Source: Salinispora oceanensis (GTDB lineage Bacteria > Actinomycetota > Actinomycetes > Mycobacteriales > Micromonosporaceae). From it: 64,000 nucleotides of DNA. Positions 36,601 to 44,445 of the stretch are shown here, piece by piece (position 1 is the first letter of the stretch; each line of letters opens with the position of its first letter). The stretch lies in contig NZ_KB911579.1 of the NCBI RefSeq assembly GCF_000383575.1, forward strand, positions 4,177,424 through 4,241,423, given 5' to 3'. Made by a program: the position numbers and the translations under genes. The notes under the pieces were generated by a model. That model worked only from the letters and a program-made list of their open reading frames with translations. It made no database searches and was not told the DNA's origin.

Positions 36601-36647
36601 CGAACGACCTGCGCCGGTGGCTCGACGGGCGACCGGAGGCGGGCTGA
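33597..36647 (+). CDS. STAND-type NTPase with near-identical TPR repeats
   Basis: 1016 residues from GTG 33597. Residues 13-37 carry the short motif VTRSVVFGDVVQVYGAGGEV. Walker A is HGTGGQGKTRLAGQ (~102-115) and Walker B is GVLAVVDYADRW (~152-163). A helical region follows to ~530, then about nine 46-residue TPR units of the form RRLAEANPDAYRPNLAMSLT / NLGxxLSxLGRxEQALxPAE. The plan (short N-terminal tag, NTPase, TPR sensor array) is that of bacterial STAND conflict proteins, including anti-phage types. The trigger is unknown. No nuclease or other effector domain is seen in this chain; the coupled TM protein might be the effector. Confidence 0.8.
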   Translation: MTRWWRPPGGGQSVTRSVVFGDVVQVYGAGGEVVVSRDRPPYRVAVADVRPVPVNVERARAQPSRLLLAQHQIVPFAGREGTLERLSGWMDGGEPVAALLVHGTGGQGKTRLAGQVGIECAASGWMVWRVTQSPLPAATSGMVSQVGLSGGGVLAVVDYADRWPASALLALLTQLRDLHAQVGVRVRVLLLARSDGYWWPAVADRADSDLGIEAGGMRLPPLADDSVDDRANLFTAAAGRFAAAQGLATPQAGWPVPDLDADGFGQVLAVHMAALAVVDAHQDGKAPPTDPGAVSEYLLRREQAYWQQLHARSEAPVSSSPEVLHRAVIAATLTGSLARPHARQALTQARFSDSGTAADQIIDDHRVCYPPADARTVFEPLHPDRLGEDLIALSTPGHDGSRLARDWTPTAVTALLTAGGSAPVWAAHGVTVLVEAAYRWPHIATEVLYPLILTHPQVVIAAGGATLTRLTGIPGLEPAVLEALEPLLPAGRHIDLDIAAAVITTTLTRHRLTHTIDPAARAHLHNTHAIRLANVGRWEQALAAAEEAGRIYRGLAEANPDAYRPNLAMSLTNLGICLSELGRWEQALAPAEEAVSIYRRLAEANPDAYRPNLAMSLTNLGIRLSRLGRREQALAPAEEAVSIYRRLAEANPDAYRPNLAKSLTNLGICLSELGRREQALAPAEEAVSIYRRLAEANPDAYRPNLAMSLTNLGLRLSELGRWEQALAPAEEAVSIYRRLAEANPDAYLPGMAGSLTNLDICLSGLGRREQALTPAEEAVSIYRRLAEVNPDAYWPDLARSLTNLGIRLSRLGRREQALTPAEEAVSIYRRLAEANPDAYLPGMAGSLTNLGICLSGLGRWEQALTPAEEAVSIYRRLAEVNPDAYRPNLARSLTNLGIRLSRLGRWEQALTPAEEAVSIYRRLAEANSDALLSDRARSLWMYAWVCVKAQFNLRQALESVTESIDLYRPLVQRLPQVFGGLLLAAYRTRVDVLDGLGCTAEANDLRRWLDGRPEAG
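35250..36365 (+). repeat. 138-bp near-identical tandem repeat in the STAND gene
   Basis: About eight head-to-tail copies with exact 138-base spacing (CTGGCGGAGGCTAAC at 35259, 35397, 35535 and so on). Copies differ at few sites, mostly RPNLAM/LPGMAG/WPDLAR and RW/RR switches. Silent sites also agree, so copies have been exchanged or amplified recently. Two units (around 35812 and 36088) share a YLPGMAGS variant. Confidence 0.92.
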
Positions 36648-37115
36648 CGCGTGGTGACGTTCGCTTCCGGGAAACGTCTCTAACGCTGCAGTGGCCCGGC
36701 CCGCTGGCGGTCGCGCGGTGTGCTCTCGCTGCTGACACCTTGCTTGCGAGACCGCACGACCTTGGGGATGGGACTTTCGGGAATCGGGTGTCGAGGGCTG
36801 GCCTTCAGCAAGATCAATCGGTTGAAGTTGCGGGTCAAAATCCCGCGCGGTCGGTGATTCTGTGTGACTGCGAGCGCCGGCGGCGCCGCCCGGCTGGCCG
36901 CAGTCACCTGTAACACGATCACGGTGGCCTATAACAAGATCACTGTTCAGGTTGATGGGGGGCCACGATCCCTGCGACAAGATCGGCTCTTTGGGCTGAA
37001 CGGGTCTATCGAGTGTGTTGCACCGTGCGCGCCCCCGGTTGAGGGGTTGAACACGATCGAACGCTGGTCGCGTCTGGAGTCGTCAAGAAGGCGTGCGGTG
37101 CCGGGTCGGACAGCG
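36648..37115. other. Intergenic region, 468 bp
   Basis: No gene with good start and codon pattern is seen. The frame of the downstream gene extends back to 36864, but without a ribosome site. AT content is higher than nearby around 36910-36950 (CACGATCACGGTGGCC, then ATAACAAGATCAC), which may hold the downstream promoter. Confidence 0.4.
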
Positions 37116-37922
37116 ATGTTCACCGCGTTATCGTCCGTGCCCGCCGTTGGTCTGGACGTGCCGCGTCTGGTGCGCGGCGAGCAGCCCTTCAACGTCGCCG
37201 CGAACGCGCTGCGCCTGCTGACCACCGGCCCGCAGCCGCTGGAGGTGGACGGCGCCACTCTCGGCGGGGGGCTGCCCGCGCGGCGGATTCCGTTGTCTGA
37301 GTTGGCGGCGATCCTGATGCACCCTTCCTGCGGGCACGCCACCAGCGACCAGGTGTGGTGCCTGCTCATCGGCCGCGCCCGCGCCGACGGCCCGGCCTGG
37401 GTAGTCGGTGCGGTTGGGGTGGCCCTACCGGGGCTGCGCCATGCGGCTCGCCGGTTGCGCGGCTTCTCCGGCGATGTGCAGGCCGAGCTACTGACCGCGT
37501 TCGTCGCGGCGCTGGGCAGCGTGAAGCTGGGTGGGCCGAGGGTGGTGCAGCGGTTGCTGTCGGCCACGTTCACCGCCGCTCGTGCCGCGCTGCGCGCCGC
37601 CGAGCCGCGCACGCCGGTGGAGTTGCCGGTGCCGTCGTCGGGCGGCGGGCACCCGGATGTCGTGCTGGCCCGCGCGGTCGCGGCCCGGGTCATCACGGCA
37701 CGGGACGCGGAGCTGATCGGCGCCACACGGTTGGAGGGCGTGTCGGTGGCCGACTACGCCGAACGCCACGGTCGCGGCTACTGGGCGGTGGCCAAGGAAC
37801 GCTCGCGGGCCGAGGAACGCCTCGCCGCGGCGATCCGCTGCGGGGCACTAACTGACGAGCACGCCACTGTGATCGCCGAGGCCACGACAACCGTCGCATT
37901 CGACCCGGCGCACCGTTGCTGA
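37116..37922 (+). CDS. Sigma-factor-like/HTH protein of integrated element
   Basis: About 268 residues from ATG 37116; an earlier start is possible. The middle looks like a sigma region 2 helix set (LRHAARRLRGFSGDVQAELL), and the C-terminal part has an HTH-like run (ATRLEGVSVADYAERHGRGY). Many such sigma-like proteins occur in actinobacterial integrative elements. No exact family is recalled. It could regulate the element's genes. Confidence 0.5.
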   Translation: MFTALSSVPAVGLDVPRLVRGEQPFNVAANALRLLTTGPQPLEVDGATLGGGLPARRIPLSELAAILMHPSCGHATSDQVWCLLIGRARADGPAWVVGAVGVALPGLRHAARRLRGFSGDVQAELLTAFVAALGSVKLGGPRVVQRLLSATFTAARAALRAAEPRTPVELPVPSSGGGHPDVVLARAVAARVITARDAELIGATRLEGVSVADYAERHGRGYWAVAKERSRAEERLAAAIRCGALTDEHATVIAEATTTVAFDPAHRC

Positions 37923-38117
37923 GCTGCGCCTTCACAACCTGGAGTCCAAAAGTGCGCCGAAATCTGTATCTCTTAGTGCGGGATTTTCCCGCACCTGGTG
38001 ATCCGCTTTGACCGGCCCCGCTGACGGCGCTGACACCCCGCAACGGCCCCCGAATCCTTCGAAGGAGGACGGCCAACACGGCCGGTCGTTTGGTCACCAG
38101 CATCTCTCGCCCGTTTG

Positions 38118-38150
38118 CCCAGCCCCACACCTTGTGGGTGTGGGGCTGGG
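38118..38150. terminator. Strong hairpin, terminator-like
   Basis: A perfect 14-bp stem (CCCAGCCCCACACC at 38118-38131, complement at 38137-38150) and a 5-base loop. It lies downstream of the Hsp70 fragment on the minus strand and could end it or the sigma-like gene. Confidence 0.6.
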
Positions 38151-38250
38151 CTGCCCTTGGAAGGTGCCCACGTCCCATGAACCACCGCCCGTCACACCGC
38201 CCGAGTCCAACCCCGCGCCGCCCAATGACCGACCGGCCCGGTCCACGCCT

Positions 38251-38523
38251 GACCCGCACCGCCTCCACCCGCGCACCATCGACTACCAGCTCACCCTCGG
38301 CGGGACGACGCGGGCTCGGAACCAACCTTGCCGGCTGGTCTTCGGTGGCCTGCCACGCCTGCTGACCCGTCCACACCCGACCGCCGCCATCGACACACAC
38401 GGCACTAGACAAGAACGGCATGCCATCGAACGGCAGCACCGACGCTCTACCGTCGGCCCACGCCAGCACCGCCACAGTGCTGGCACCACCACAGTCAATC
38501 GACAGCCGAACCTCTGCCCCCAT
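38251..38523 (-). pseudogene. Hsp70 (DnaK-like) N-terminal fragment
   Basis: About 90 codons from ATG 38523 match the start of actinobacterial Hsp70-family proteins: VRLSIDCGGASTVAVLAWAD (phosphate-1 loop), then VLPFDGMPFLSSAVCVDGGG and a GQQAWQATEDQPARLVPSPR segment. After residue ~100 the similarity is lost and a terminator hairpin follows. A complete protein would be >500 residues, so this is a truncated remnant. Confidence 0.65.
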
Positions 38524-38669
38524 CGACGTAGTCAAACATGAGGATCGCACTCACGTCACCCGTCGATCACTCACCGGAAGCAGGACCCCGAAGGCATCGC
38601 CGGGGCGATCACCATGACAACACTGTTGATCATCGCTCTATCCTTGCCGGGACAGCTCGGCCCGGCGAC

Positions 38670-38864
38670 GTGACCCTCGTAGGGGTGATCGCGGCGAGCC
38701 TCGCGTGGCTAAGCTGGTACGCCGCGGCCCACGGCCTTATCGTCGGACTCACTGTTCAAGGCGTCCTGGGCTTCTTGGCGCGGGCGCGTTCCCGGAGTCG
38801 GACTGCATTACCGATGGGACCTGCGCTTCTCGCTGGTTGGCTTGCCGCGATATTGGCTCCGTGA
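38670..38864 (+). CDS. Possible small two-TM protein
   Basis: About 64 residues from GTG 38670 (the same frame is open from ATG 38538). Two hydrophobic helices are seen (TLVGVIAASLAWLSWYAAAH and ALLAGWLAAILAP). A 20-codon hydrophobic frame (MTTLLIIALSLPGQLGPAT) ends in a TGA overlapping this GTG. No SD is clear. Low certainty. Confidence 0.3.
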   Translation: MTLVGVIAASLAWLSWYAAAHGLIVGLTVQGVLGFLARARSRSRTALPMGPALLAGWLAAILAP

Positions 38865-38890
38865 TGCGCTGCACGCTGCACCCGGCTATC

Positions 38891-39373
38891 TCATGTAGAA
38901 CATGCAGCGTGGAGGGCCTCCGCGACGGCATCCTCTGCCGTGTCTACATACCGGAGGCCGGGTACGAGTTCACCGTCGGCCTTTACCACCCGCCATCCGC
39001 CGAGTGCCACGACCGGCACGTCGCCCCGGCGCATGGCGAGAGCGACCTCGCTGAGGGTGCCCCAGGAACCACCAACACTGATAACGGCGTCAGCGCTCCA
39101 CACGATGATGGCGTTGCGGGCTTCACCCATGTTCGTGACGATCGTGGCAGACAGGTCTGGACAGGCGCCGTCCTTGCTGTCGTTGGGGCGGATGCCGATG
39201 ACAACGCCGTTCTTGGTGCGTGCACCGGCTGCACAGGCTGCCATGACGCCTACGCCTCCGCCGCAGATGATCGTTGCTCCCCGGTCCGCCAAGAGTTCGC
39301 CGACGCGCCGAGCGTTCTCAACATCGTCGTCTGTGCAGTATCGGGGTCCACAAACGGCTACTTGAACGGCCAC
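38891..39373 (-). CDS. SLOG-superfamily protein (TIGR00725/LOG-like)
   Basis: 160 residues from GTG 39373, with GGAGG 9 bases upstream. The Rossmann pattern VAVCGPRYCTDDDVENARRV is followed by TIICGGGVGVMAACAAGA (nucleotide-binding Gly-rich turn) and VISVGGSWGTLSEVALAMRR. The PGGxGT motif of the lysine decarboxylase/LOG group is replaced by GGSWGT, as in TIGR00725 proteins. It probably binds or cleaves a nucleotide-type ligand. It follows the regulator gene by 31 bases. Confidence 0.75.
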   Translation of the reverse strand: MAVQVAVCGPRYCTDDDVENARRVGELLADRGATIICGGGVGVMAACAAGARTKNGVVIGIRPNDSKDGACPDLSATIVTNMGEARNAIIVWSADAVISVGGSWGTLSEVALAMRRGDVPVVALGGWRVVKADGELVPGLRYVDTAEDAVAEALHAACST

Positions 39374-39404
39374 GCTGTCATGCCTCCAAGGTGAGGGATT
39401 GATG

Positions 39405-40832
39405 TCAGTCCGGCGAAGCGGGCAATTCACGTGAAGCGGTGTACGCGCAAAAGAGATGAACGCGTTCCCGTAGTTCGGCAGCGAGCGCCGACTTGGCGAA
39501 GGTCTGACTGGTCAGCGTTCGGTCTGTCGCCTTCATGCGCTTAATCACCGGCAGCGTCCGGCTCTCCGTCGGCAAGGAGAATATTGGTTGCAGATGCTCT
39601 TCAGCGCCGTCGAGGTCGTTCAACGCGAGGTGCGCGGCCACCAGGTCAACCTGTGCCGCAGCGAAGAACTCGGGGCATTGCTCGAGGTCCGGCTGCGCCG
39701 CGAACAACTCGAGGGCATGTGTAGCCTCGGACGCCGCTCGCTCGAAGTTTGGCTTGCCACCGAGGGCTAACCTGACCTCACTTGCGTAGTATGCGGCCTT
39801 GCCGAGATTGAAGTGAAACACCCCTCCTGGCCCGTCCCGATCTGGACCTATATGTGACCGAGCTGCCTGGGCCGTCGCCAGGGCACGATCGGCCTCCCGG
39901 TGATCGGCGGCTGCCGCGTACGCCCGCGCTTCCTGACTCGCGAGCCTTAGCAGACTCGTGCCGGCGGTGGCATACCGCTGGCCGCTGTGGGCCAACTCGG
40001 CGGCTCTGCCGTAGTCGCCGTTCCAGTAGGCGACGTTTGATTGCACCCAGCGAACGTAGACACGCAGGGCGTCGTCCTCCGCGAGATCTGCACAGAGCCA
40101 GGCCGTACGCGTATGGGTGTCGGCGGCATACGCTTGGCCAAGGTCCGCGCAGGTGTGGGCCAGAAGCGCACAGAGCTGGCCGGCGACCTGGTACAGGCTG
40201 GGCAACACGGCCGGGCGCTGACGGTCATCGAGCAACTCGAAGACCTCTGCTCGCAGTCGGGACAAGGGCCGAAACATCGCAAACGGTGGGCGCATCAGGT
40301 ATTCATGCGCCATCTGGCTGACGTCAGCGCCGAGCTGGTCAAGGACGTCTTGGTCTACAGCTCCTCGCGCTCGCCGCACGAAGCGTGCGGACTCTTCGGC
40401 AGACATCGCAATCTCCTCGCTTAGCGCGCCGTCCCCGGACAGGCACGCCTTGTCGACGTGTACCTCCTCCGACGGTACGTCGCCGCGGCCGGAGGTTGTC
40501 GACAGGCCCAGCGCGATCTCAGCGATCGGCAGCGCCCCCGCAGGGTGCGCGAGCGTGGCCGGCGCGTCCGCGCCAACGGTAAACAGTTGCGTGGTGGTCA
40601 GCCCTGGGAAAAGACCTTCAAGGATGCGACACGAATCCGGGTGCGGCAGACCCTTCAGGTCGCATGCTAGCCACCGGGCAAGTTGGGACCGGCTTGGGTA
40701 GCCACCCACCAGATCAGGGTCAACCCGCTCGGCAACCCGATCCCACTCCTTACAGAACGTCGAGTACTTCTGCCAGTGACGCTCGCGAAGCAGCGCCTTT
40801 AGCAGAGTCGATGCCTTGGCCACGTCACCCAT
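39405..40832 (-). CDS. Actinobacterial HTH/TPR-type transcriptional regulator
   Basis: About 475 residues from ATG 40832. The N-terminal ~75 residues (LLKALLRERHWQKYSTFCKE; PSRSQLARWLACDLKGLPHP) are the HTH-like domain of a well-known actinobacterial regulator family. The rest is helical, TPR-like (VQSNVAYWNGDYGRAAELAH). Such proteins often lie beside small peptide genes and metabolic clusters. It is divergent from the small genes and radical SAM group and likely controls them. Confidence 0.75.
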   Translation of the reverse strand: MGDVAKASTLLKALLRERHWQKYSTFCKEWDRVAERVDPDLVGGYPSRSQLARWLACDLKGLPHPDSCRILEGLFPGLTTTQLFTVGADAPATLAHPAGALPIAEIALGLSTTSGRGDVPSEEVHVDKACLSGDGALSEEIAMSAEESARFVRRARGAVDQDVLDQLGADVSQMAHEYLMRPPFAMFRPLSRLRAEVFELLDDRQRPAVLPSLYQVAGQLCALLAHTCADLGQAYAADTHTRTAWLCADLAEDDALRVYVRWVQSNVAYWNGDYGRAAELAHSGQRYATAGTSLLRLASQEARAYAAAADHREADRALATAQAARSHIGPDRDGPGGVFHFNLGKAAYYASEVRLALGGKPNFERAASEATHALELFAAQPDLEQCPEFFAAAQVDLVAAHLALNDLDGAEEHLQPIFSLPTESRTLPVIKRMKATDRTLTSQTFAKSALAAELRERVHLFCAYTASRELPASPD

Positions 40833-40925
40833 CCCTGTCCGGTTGGCTACGCCCGGCGTCCACATCGTAGCGCCGGGATCGTGGATTGGCTGCCGCTGGC
40901 CGCGTCCCAATGTCATGCGACACAT

Positions 40926-41300
40926 AGACGCGACAGATACGCGACCGAAACTCCTCCACAGCTAGTGGCATGCAGTCGAAATGCGACGCGCGCTGACCAC
41001 ATGCTGTTAGGCATGCGGTAAGGGCTAACAGCTTCAGCCGACTCCCAGCTCGGTCCGACGACCTATCTACTCGAGGCAGCAGTCTCTACCGACGAGCACT
41101 TAGTACTACTTCGGTGGGCGGCGAACGGGTTTAGCGCATGAGCAACACCACGTGGTCGCCCAAGCCGCGCACGTCGTCCAGACCGGTTGAGACAAGGACA
41201 TATTTGGTAACCCGCCACTGCTACAACAAGGATAAGCGGCGCGCATTGACACCTTCGCTCACTACGGTCCATCAACACCTAGTTACCCGGGAGGCTCGCC
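40926..41300. other. Divergent intergenic region
   Basis: About 375 bases between the regulator and the small genes, less GC-rich than the surroundings, with no convincing gene. It should hold the divergent promoters. The last bases carry GGGAGG (41289-41294), the ribosome site of the next gene. Confidence 0.5.
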
Positions 41301-41528
41301 ATGCCGACAGTCACGAATGAACACAAAGACTGCCTGCCCCAGCGAGGTAGCGGAACTTTCCTGGCCACGTCGTCCAATTCAGCCAGCACTCGGATTACCG
41401 CGTCAGAGCTGGATTCTGAGCGCTTGCTTTCGACTGGTCGTGCTGTGGGCCGGGCACGCGTGTACTACACCTCCCATCCTGGCTTGGACGTTCTTCAGTC
41501 CGTGCTGGACGGGCTGAGGAGGCTGTGA
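41301..41528 (+). CDS. Small protein of unknown function, coupled pair
   Basis: 75 residues from ATG 41301, with GGGAGG 6 bases upstream. The N-terminal ~45 residues are polar and Ser/Thr-rich; the C-terminus VYYTSHPGLDVLQSVLDGLR is a compact conserved-looking helix. It contains a single Cys. It could be a small regulator partner or a substrate peptide for the radical SAM enzyme; no family is identified. Its stop overlaps the next start. Confidence 0.6.
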   Translation: MPTVTNEHKDCLPQRGSGTFLATSSNSASTRITASELDSERLLSTGRAVGRARVYYTSHPGLDVLQSVLDGLRRL

Positions 41529-41716
41529 TGGTCGCCGGCAGCAGGCGCCCGCTACATGGCAACCGTGATCCACACGGATCGCCTCCGCTGCCGGATGGCG
41601 AGGGGGTTCCAGTGGTGCCGAGGGAGCCCGGTCCGCCGACAACCAGGCAGAAGCTGGTCGCGGCGCTCGTTCTGATGATCGTTGTTGTTGGGGTTGTGAT
41701 CGGGGCGTTGCGGTGA
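41528..41716 (+). CDS. Small single-TM protein
   Basis: 62 residues from ATG 41528 (or GTG 41525), overlapping the upstream stop, with GAGGAGG at 41515-41521. The N-terminal 40 residues are Pro/Arg/Gly-rich and the C-terminus is one TM helix (LVAALVLMIVVVGVVIGALR). Tail-anchored layout. Function unknown. Confidence 0.55.
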   Translation: MVAGSRRPLHGNRDPHGSPPLPDGEGVPVVPREPGPPTTRQKLVAALVLMIVVVGVVIGALR

Positions 41717-42291
41717 TGGGCCAGGTCGCCCGGGGCTGTGGGTTGCGGGCCGGGAAGTCCGTTCGCCTGGACCGAACTTGTTCCCCGCAGTTCGTTCGCC
41801 CCGTTGTGGTTCGGGTGATTCGAGTTCTTGATCGGCCTACCTATCCCGGGTGGGTGTGGGTGGAGGGGCTACGAGCTTGACGCGTCCGGTGATGCGTTGC
41901 GGCGGCGACAACTGTTCATCCGGCACGACGGGACTCGGCCGACGATGTCTGGCCATGGGTGGGGCCGCTCGATCCGCGACGGACGGCGGCACTTACCGGG
42001 CGCCCCGGGCTGCACCCTGGCCGGCGAGTGCCTCGGCCAAACCGTGGTCCTGCACCGCCTAACTCCCATTAGCAGGCACACCCGAAAAGATCGATGATGC
42101 TGGAGCCAGGTTCGCCCAGGCTATTTGCCAGCAGGGTCGGAGATTCGCCGCCGAGGCCGCGAGCAAACTCCACTGATACGAGGTCAATGTGGCGTTCCAT
42201 CGCAGGCTAACGCGATCACCAAGGAGGCCACTGAGGTGTCCTGACTTGCCACGGCTGAACCAATCAATCGACTGAGAAGGACGCTCCGGAG
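41717..42291. other. Intergenic region, 575 bp
   Basis: No convincing gene. A frame at 41828-42097 exists but lacks a ribosome site and a recognisable protein pattern. The 3' end (42220-42291) has GAGAAGGA just before the radical SAM start. It may carry the promoter of that operon. Confidence 0.45.
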
Positions 42292-44445
42292 ATGTCTAAT
42301 CAAACTCTCAACGCTCAGGATGTAACTCCGCGTGACCGCCTTATGGATACCGTCGAACGCTGCACAGATAGAGCTGTTTCCTCGAACGAACTACGACGAC
42401 TGCCGCTGGAACAACCACACGTGCTACGCCGAGCGCTGGAGGACCTACTGCCGGGGCGAGTTGTAGTCACCGGCACAATCGAGCGCCGGCTGCTGCTCAT
42501 CGAACACGGGCACGGGGAGCGATGGATGGCCGTGGACCTGTCTGGCGAGGCGCACGCCACTCGGCGTTGGCCCGGTTGGACAGCGGATCACCTCATGCTA
42601 GAAACACCGAACTCGTGGCTGTCGCCAGCGGCTATCGATGAACAGGGAATGCAGCGCCTACTCCGCCCGCGTGTCCTGCTGACAGCTCTGTACCGGCCGG
42701 AGATTTTTCCATTGCCGCGGTTTCCGTTGGCGATTTCTGATCTTGCACGAGCAGCGCGAAGCACCCTGACCGGCCAGGTGGACCTGTTGGATATGCAGTT
42801 GGGGGTCACCCTCGACGACCTCATCGCCGCTCTTGAGGAGAATCCCCCCGACATCCTCGGAGTGTCCGCGACGTTTGGACAGCACGACCTGATGCTCCGG
42901 CTGCTGGATCAGGTGTACGGCATGGCCGTAGCCCCGCTGGTGCTTGCCGGCGGCAGCCTCACCGCGCGCAACGAGCGCCTACTGCTGGACCGATACCCGC
43001 AGCTACTCATAGCCCGTGGGGCCGGCGAGCCGACGATCCAGGACGCGATCAGCTACTGGCACGGCGACCTCTCACTGCCCGACATTCGAGGCATCGGCTA
43101 CTCCGGCAACAGCCGTGCACAGAAGGGCCTACTGCAGGTGGGCCGGTACCGCCGGACCCGGACGATCGCCAACCGCGCACAGACAGACAACTTGCCGGAG
43201 CTGGACCTGCTCGATGCCACCTTCACCCACCGCGGCGTCGCGCAACTGGAAACGTCGCGAGGATGCACCAACTACTGCTCGTTCTGCCCACGCGGACATA
43301 AGGGCACGTGGTCCGGGGCACGCGCCGACGGAATGCCGGCGGTCCTGGCAGCGATGTCGAAGGTGTTTGACCGCCATCCCGAAACCTCGCGCACGCTGTA
43401 CCTGGTAGACGAAGAGTTCATCGGCGGCGACCCGGATGCCGCGCCCCGGGCCCTGGCCGTCGCCGACACTGTTCATTCGGCGGGCTTTCGCTGGGAGTCG
43501 TCATGCCGGGTTGACCAGGTAGTGGACCCGCACCGCGACCGACAGTGGCACCTCGACCGCGCCCACATGTGGCACGGACTGCTGCAGCGGGGACTACGTC
43601 GCATGCTGTTCGGGGTCGAGTCCGGGGTCACGTCGATCCTTGAGCGATTCAACAAGGAGACCACAGCCGAGCAGAACGCTCTGGCTATCCGGACCCTGAC
43701 CGCACTGGGGGTACCAACCCGGTTCACCTATATCACCTTCGACCCGCTCATGACCCGCGACGAACTGGCCGAGAGCCACGCGTTCCAGGCCCGCACCGAC
43801 CTCCTCCTACGGCCGCTGCCCCACCTTCCGGTCGAGACCATCGTGGATGGGGTCCGCGATGAGACGTTCGTCGCCGCGCATACCACCGGTCGGCCGCTGC
43901 ACACCGGCATCTCCTACATGCTCGTGTCCATGGAGTGCCTGATCGGAGCTGCGTATACCCGTCGCGCTGAACAGGCTGGCCTGACACGCACGGTCCGCCC
44001 GTCGATGGGCCGCGTTGACGCCGACTACGCCGACTGGCGCATCGGCAGCGCCTCGCACCACGCGCAGCTATGGATCGACCGGAACTTCGCGTTCGACTAC
44101 ACCCTCAAAAGCCTGGAGAAAGTCCTCGACGGCCAGGCGCGACGCCAGGTCCGCGCCGCGCGGGTGGTCCTCAAGAACGCCGCAGCGACACTGCTCGGCC
44201 GTATGCTCGACCTCATCGACCGGCACCCACTCCACACCCCCGCCCCGGAAGCTCTCAACCCCGCGTTGATTGACCTGCTGAACCGAGGGCTTGGCGAGGT
44301 ACAGGCGGCCATGGCACCGACCATCGCCACGGTCCTCGCCGTGCTTCCCGCCGACCGAGCGGACATCCTCACCACTGCCCACACTCACTGGACCACCCCG
44401 ACCGGCTGGGCGCTGATCAACACGGCAGACCCATGCGGCACGTGA
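42292..44445 (+). CDS. B12-binding-type radical SAM enzyme
   Basis: 717 residues from ATG 42292. Residues ~1-135 are an extra domain of unknown type. Residues ~155-255 look like a cobalamin-binding Rossmann domain (DLLDMQLGVTLDDLIAALEE; PPDILGVSATFGQHD; APLVLAGGSLTARN). The radical SAM cluster motif is SRGCTNYCSFCPRGHKG (CxxxCxxC, about residue 323-339), with FGVESGVTSILERFNK after it. The DxHxxG lower-ligand motif is not evident, so cobalamin may bind base-off without His, or not at all. The enzyme could methylate, rearrange or cyclise a substrate; an adjacent AKR and NUDIX gene suggest a small pathway. Confidence 0.8.
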   Translation: MSNQTLNAQDVTPRDRLMDTVERCTDRAVSSNELRRLPLEQPHVLRRALEDLLPGRVVVTGTIERRLLLIEHGHGERWMAVDLSGEAHATRRWPGWTADHLMLETPNSWLSPAAIDEQGMQRLLRPRVLLTALYRPEIFPLPRFPLAISDLARAARSTLTGQVDLLDMQLGVTLDDLIAALEENPPDILGVSATFGQHDLMLRLLDQVYGMAVAPLVLAGGSLTARNERLLLDRYPQLLIARGAGEPTIQDAISYWHGDLSLPDIRGIGYSGNSRAQKGLLQVGRYRRTRTIANRAQTDNLPELDLLDATFTHRGVAQLETSRGCTNYCSFCPRGHKGTWSGARADGMPAVLAAMSKVFDRHPETSRTLYLVDEEFIGGDPDAAPRALAVADTVHSAGFRWESSCRVDQVVDPHRDRQWHLDRAHMWHGLLQRGLRRMLFGVESGVTSILERFNKETTAEQNALAIRTLTALGVPTRFTYITFDPLMTRDELAESHAFQARTDLLLRPLPHLPVETIVDGVRDETFVAAHTTGRPLHTGISYMLVSMECLIGAAYTRRAEQAGLTRTVRPSMGRVDADYADWRIGSASHHAQLWIDRNFAFDYTLKSLEKVLDGQARRQVRAARVVLKNAAATLLGRMLDLIDRHPLHTPAPEALNPALIDLLNRGLGEVQAAMAPTIATVLAVLPADRADILTTAHTHWTTPTGWALINTADPCGT

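Noticed and set aside
41138..41320. 60-codon frame upstream of the small gene pair
   Set aside because: No ribosome site, and it overlaps the 41301 gene, which has a good one.
41828..42097. 89-codon frame in the gap before the radical SAM gene
   Set aside because: No ribosome site, unusual composition and no recognisable protein pattern.
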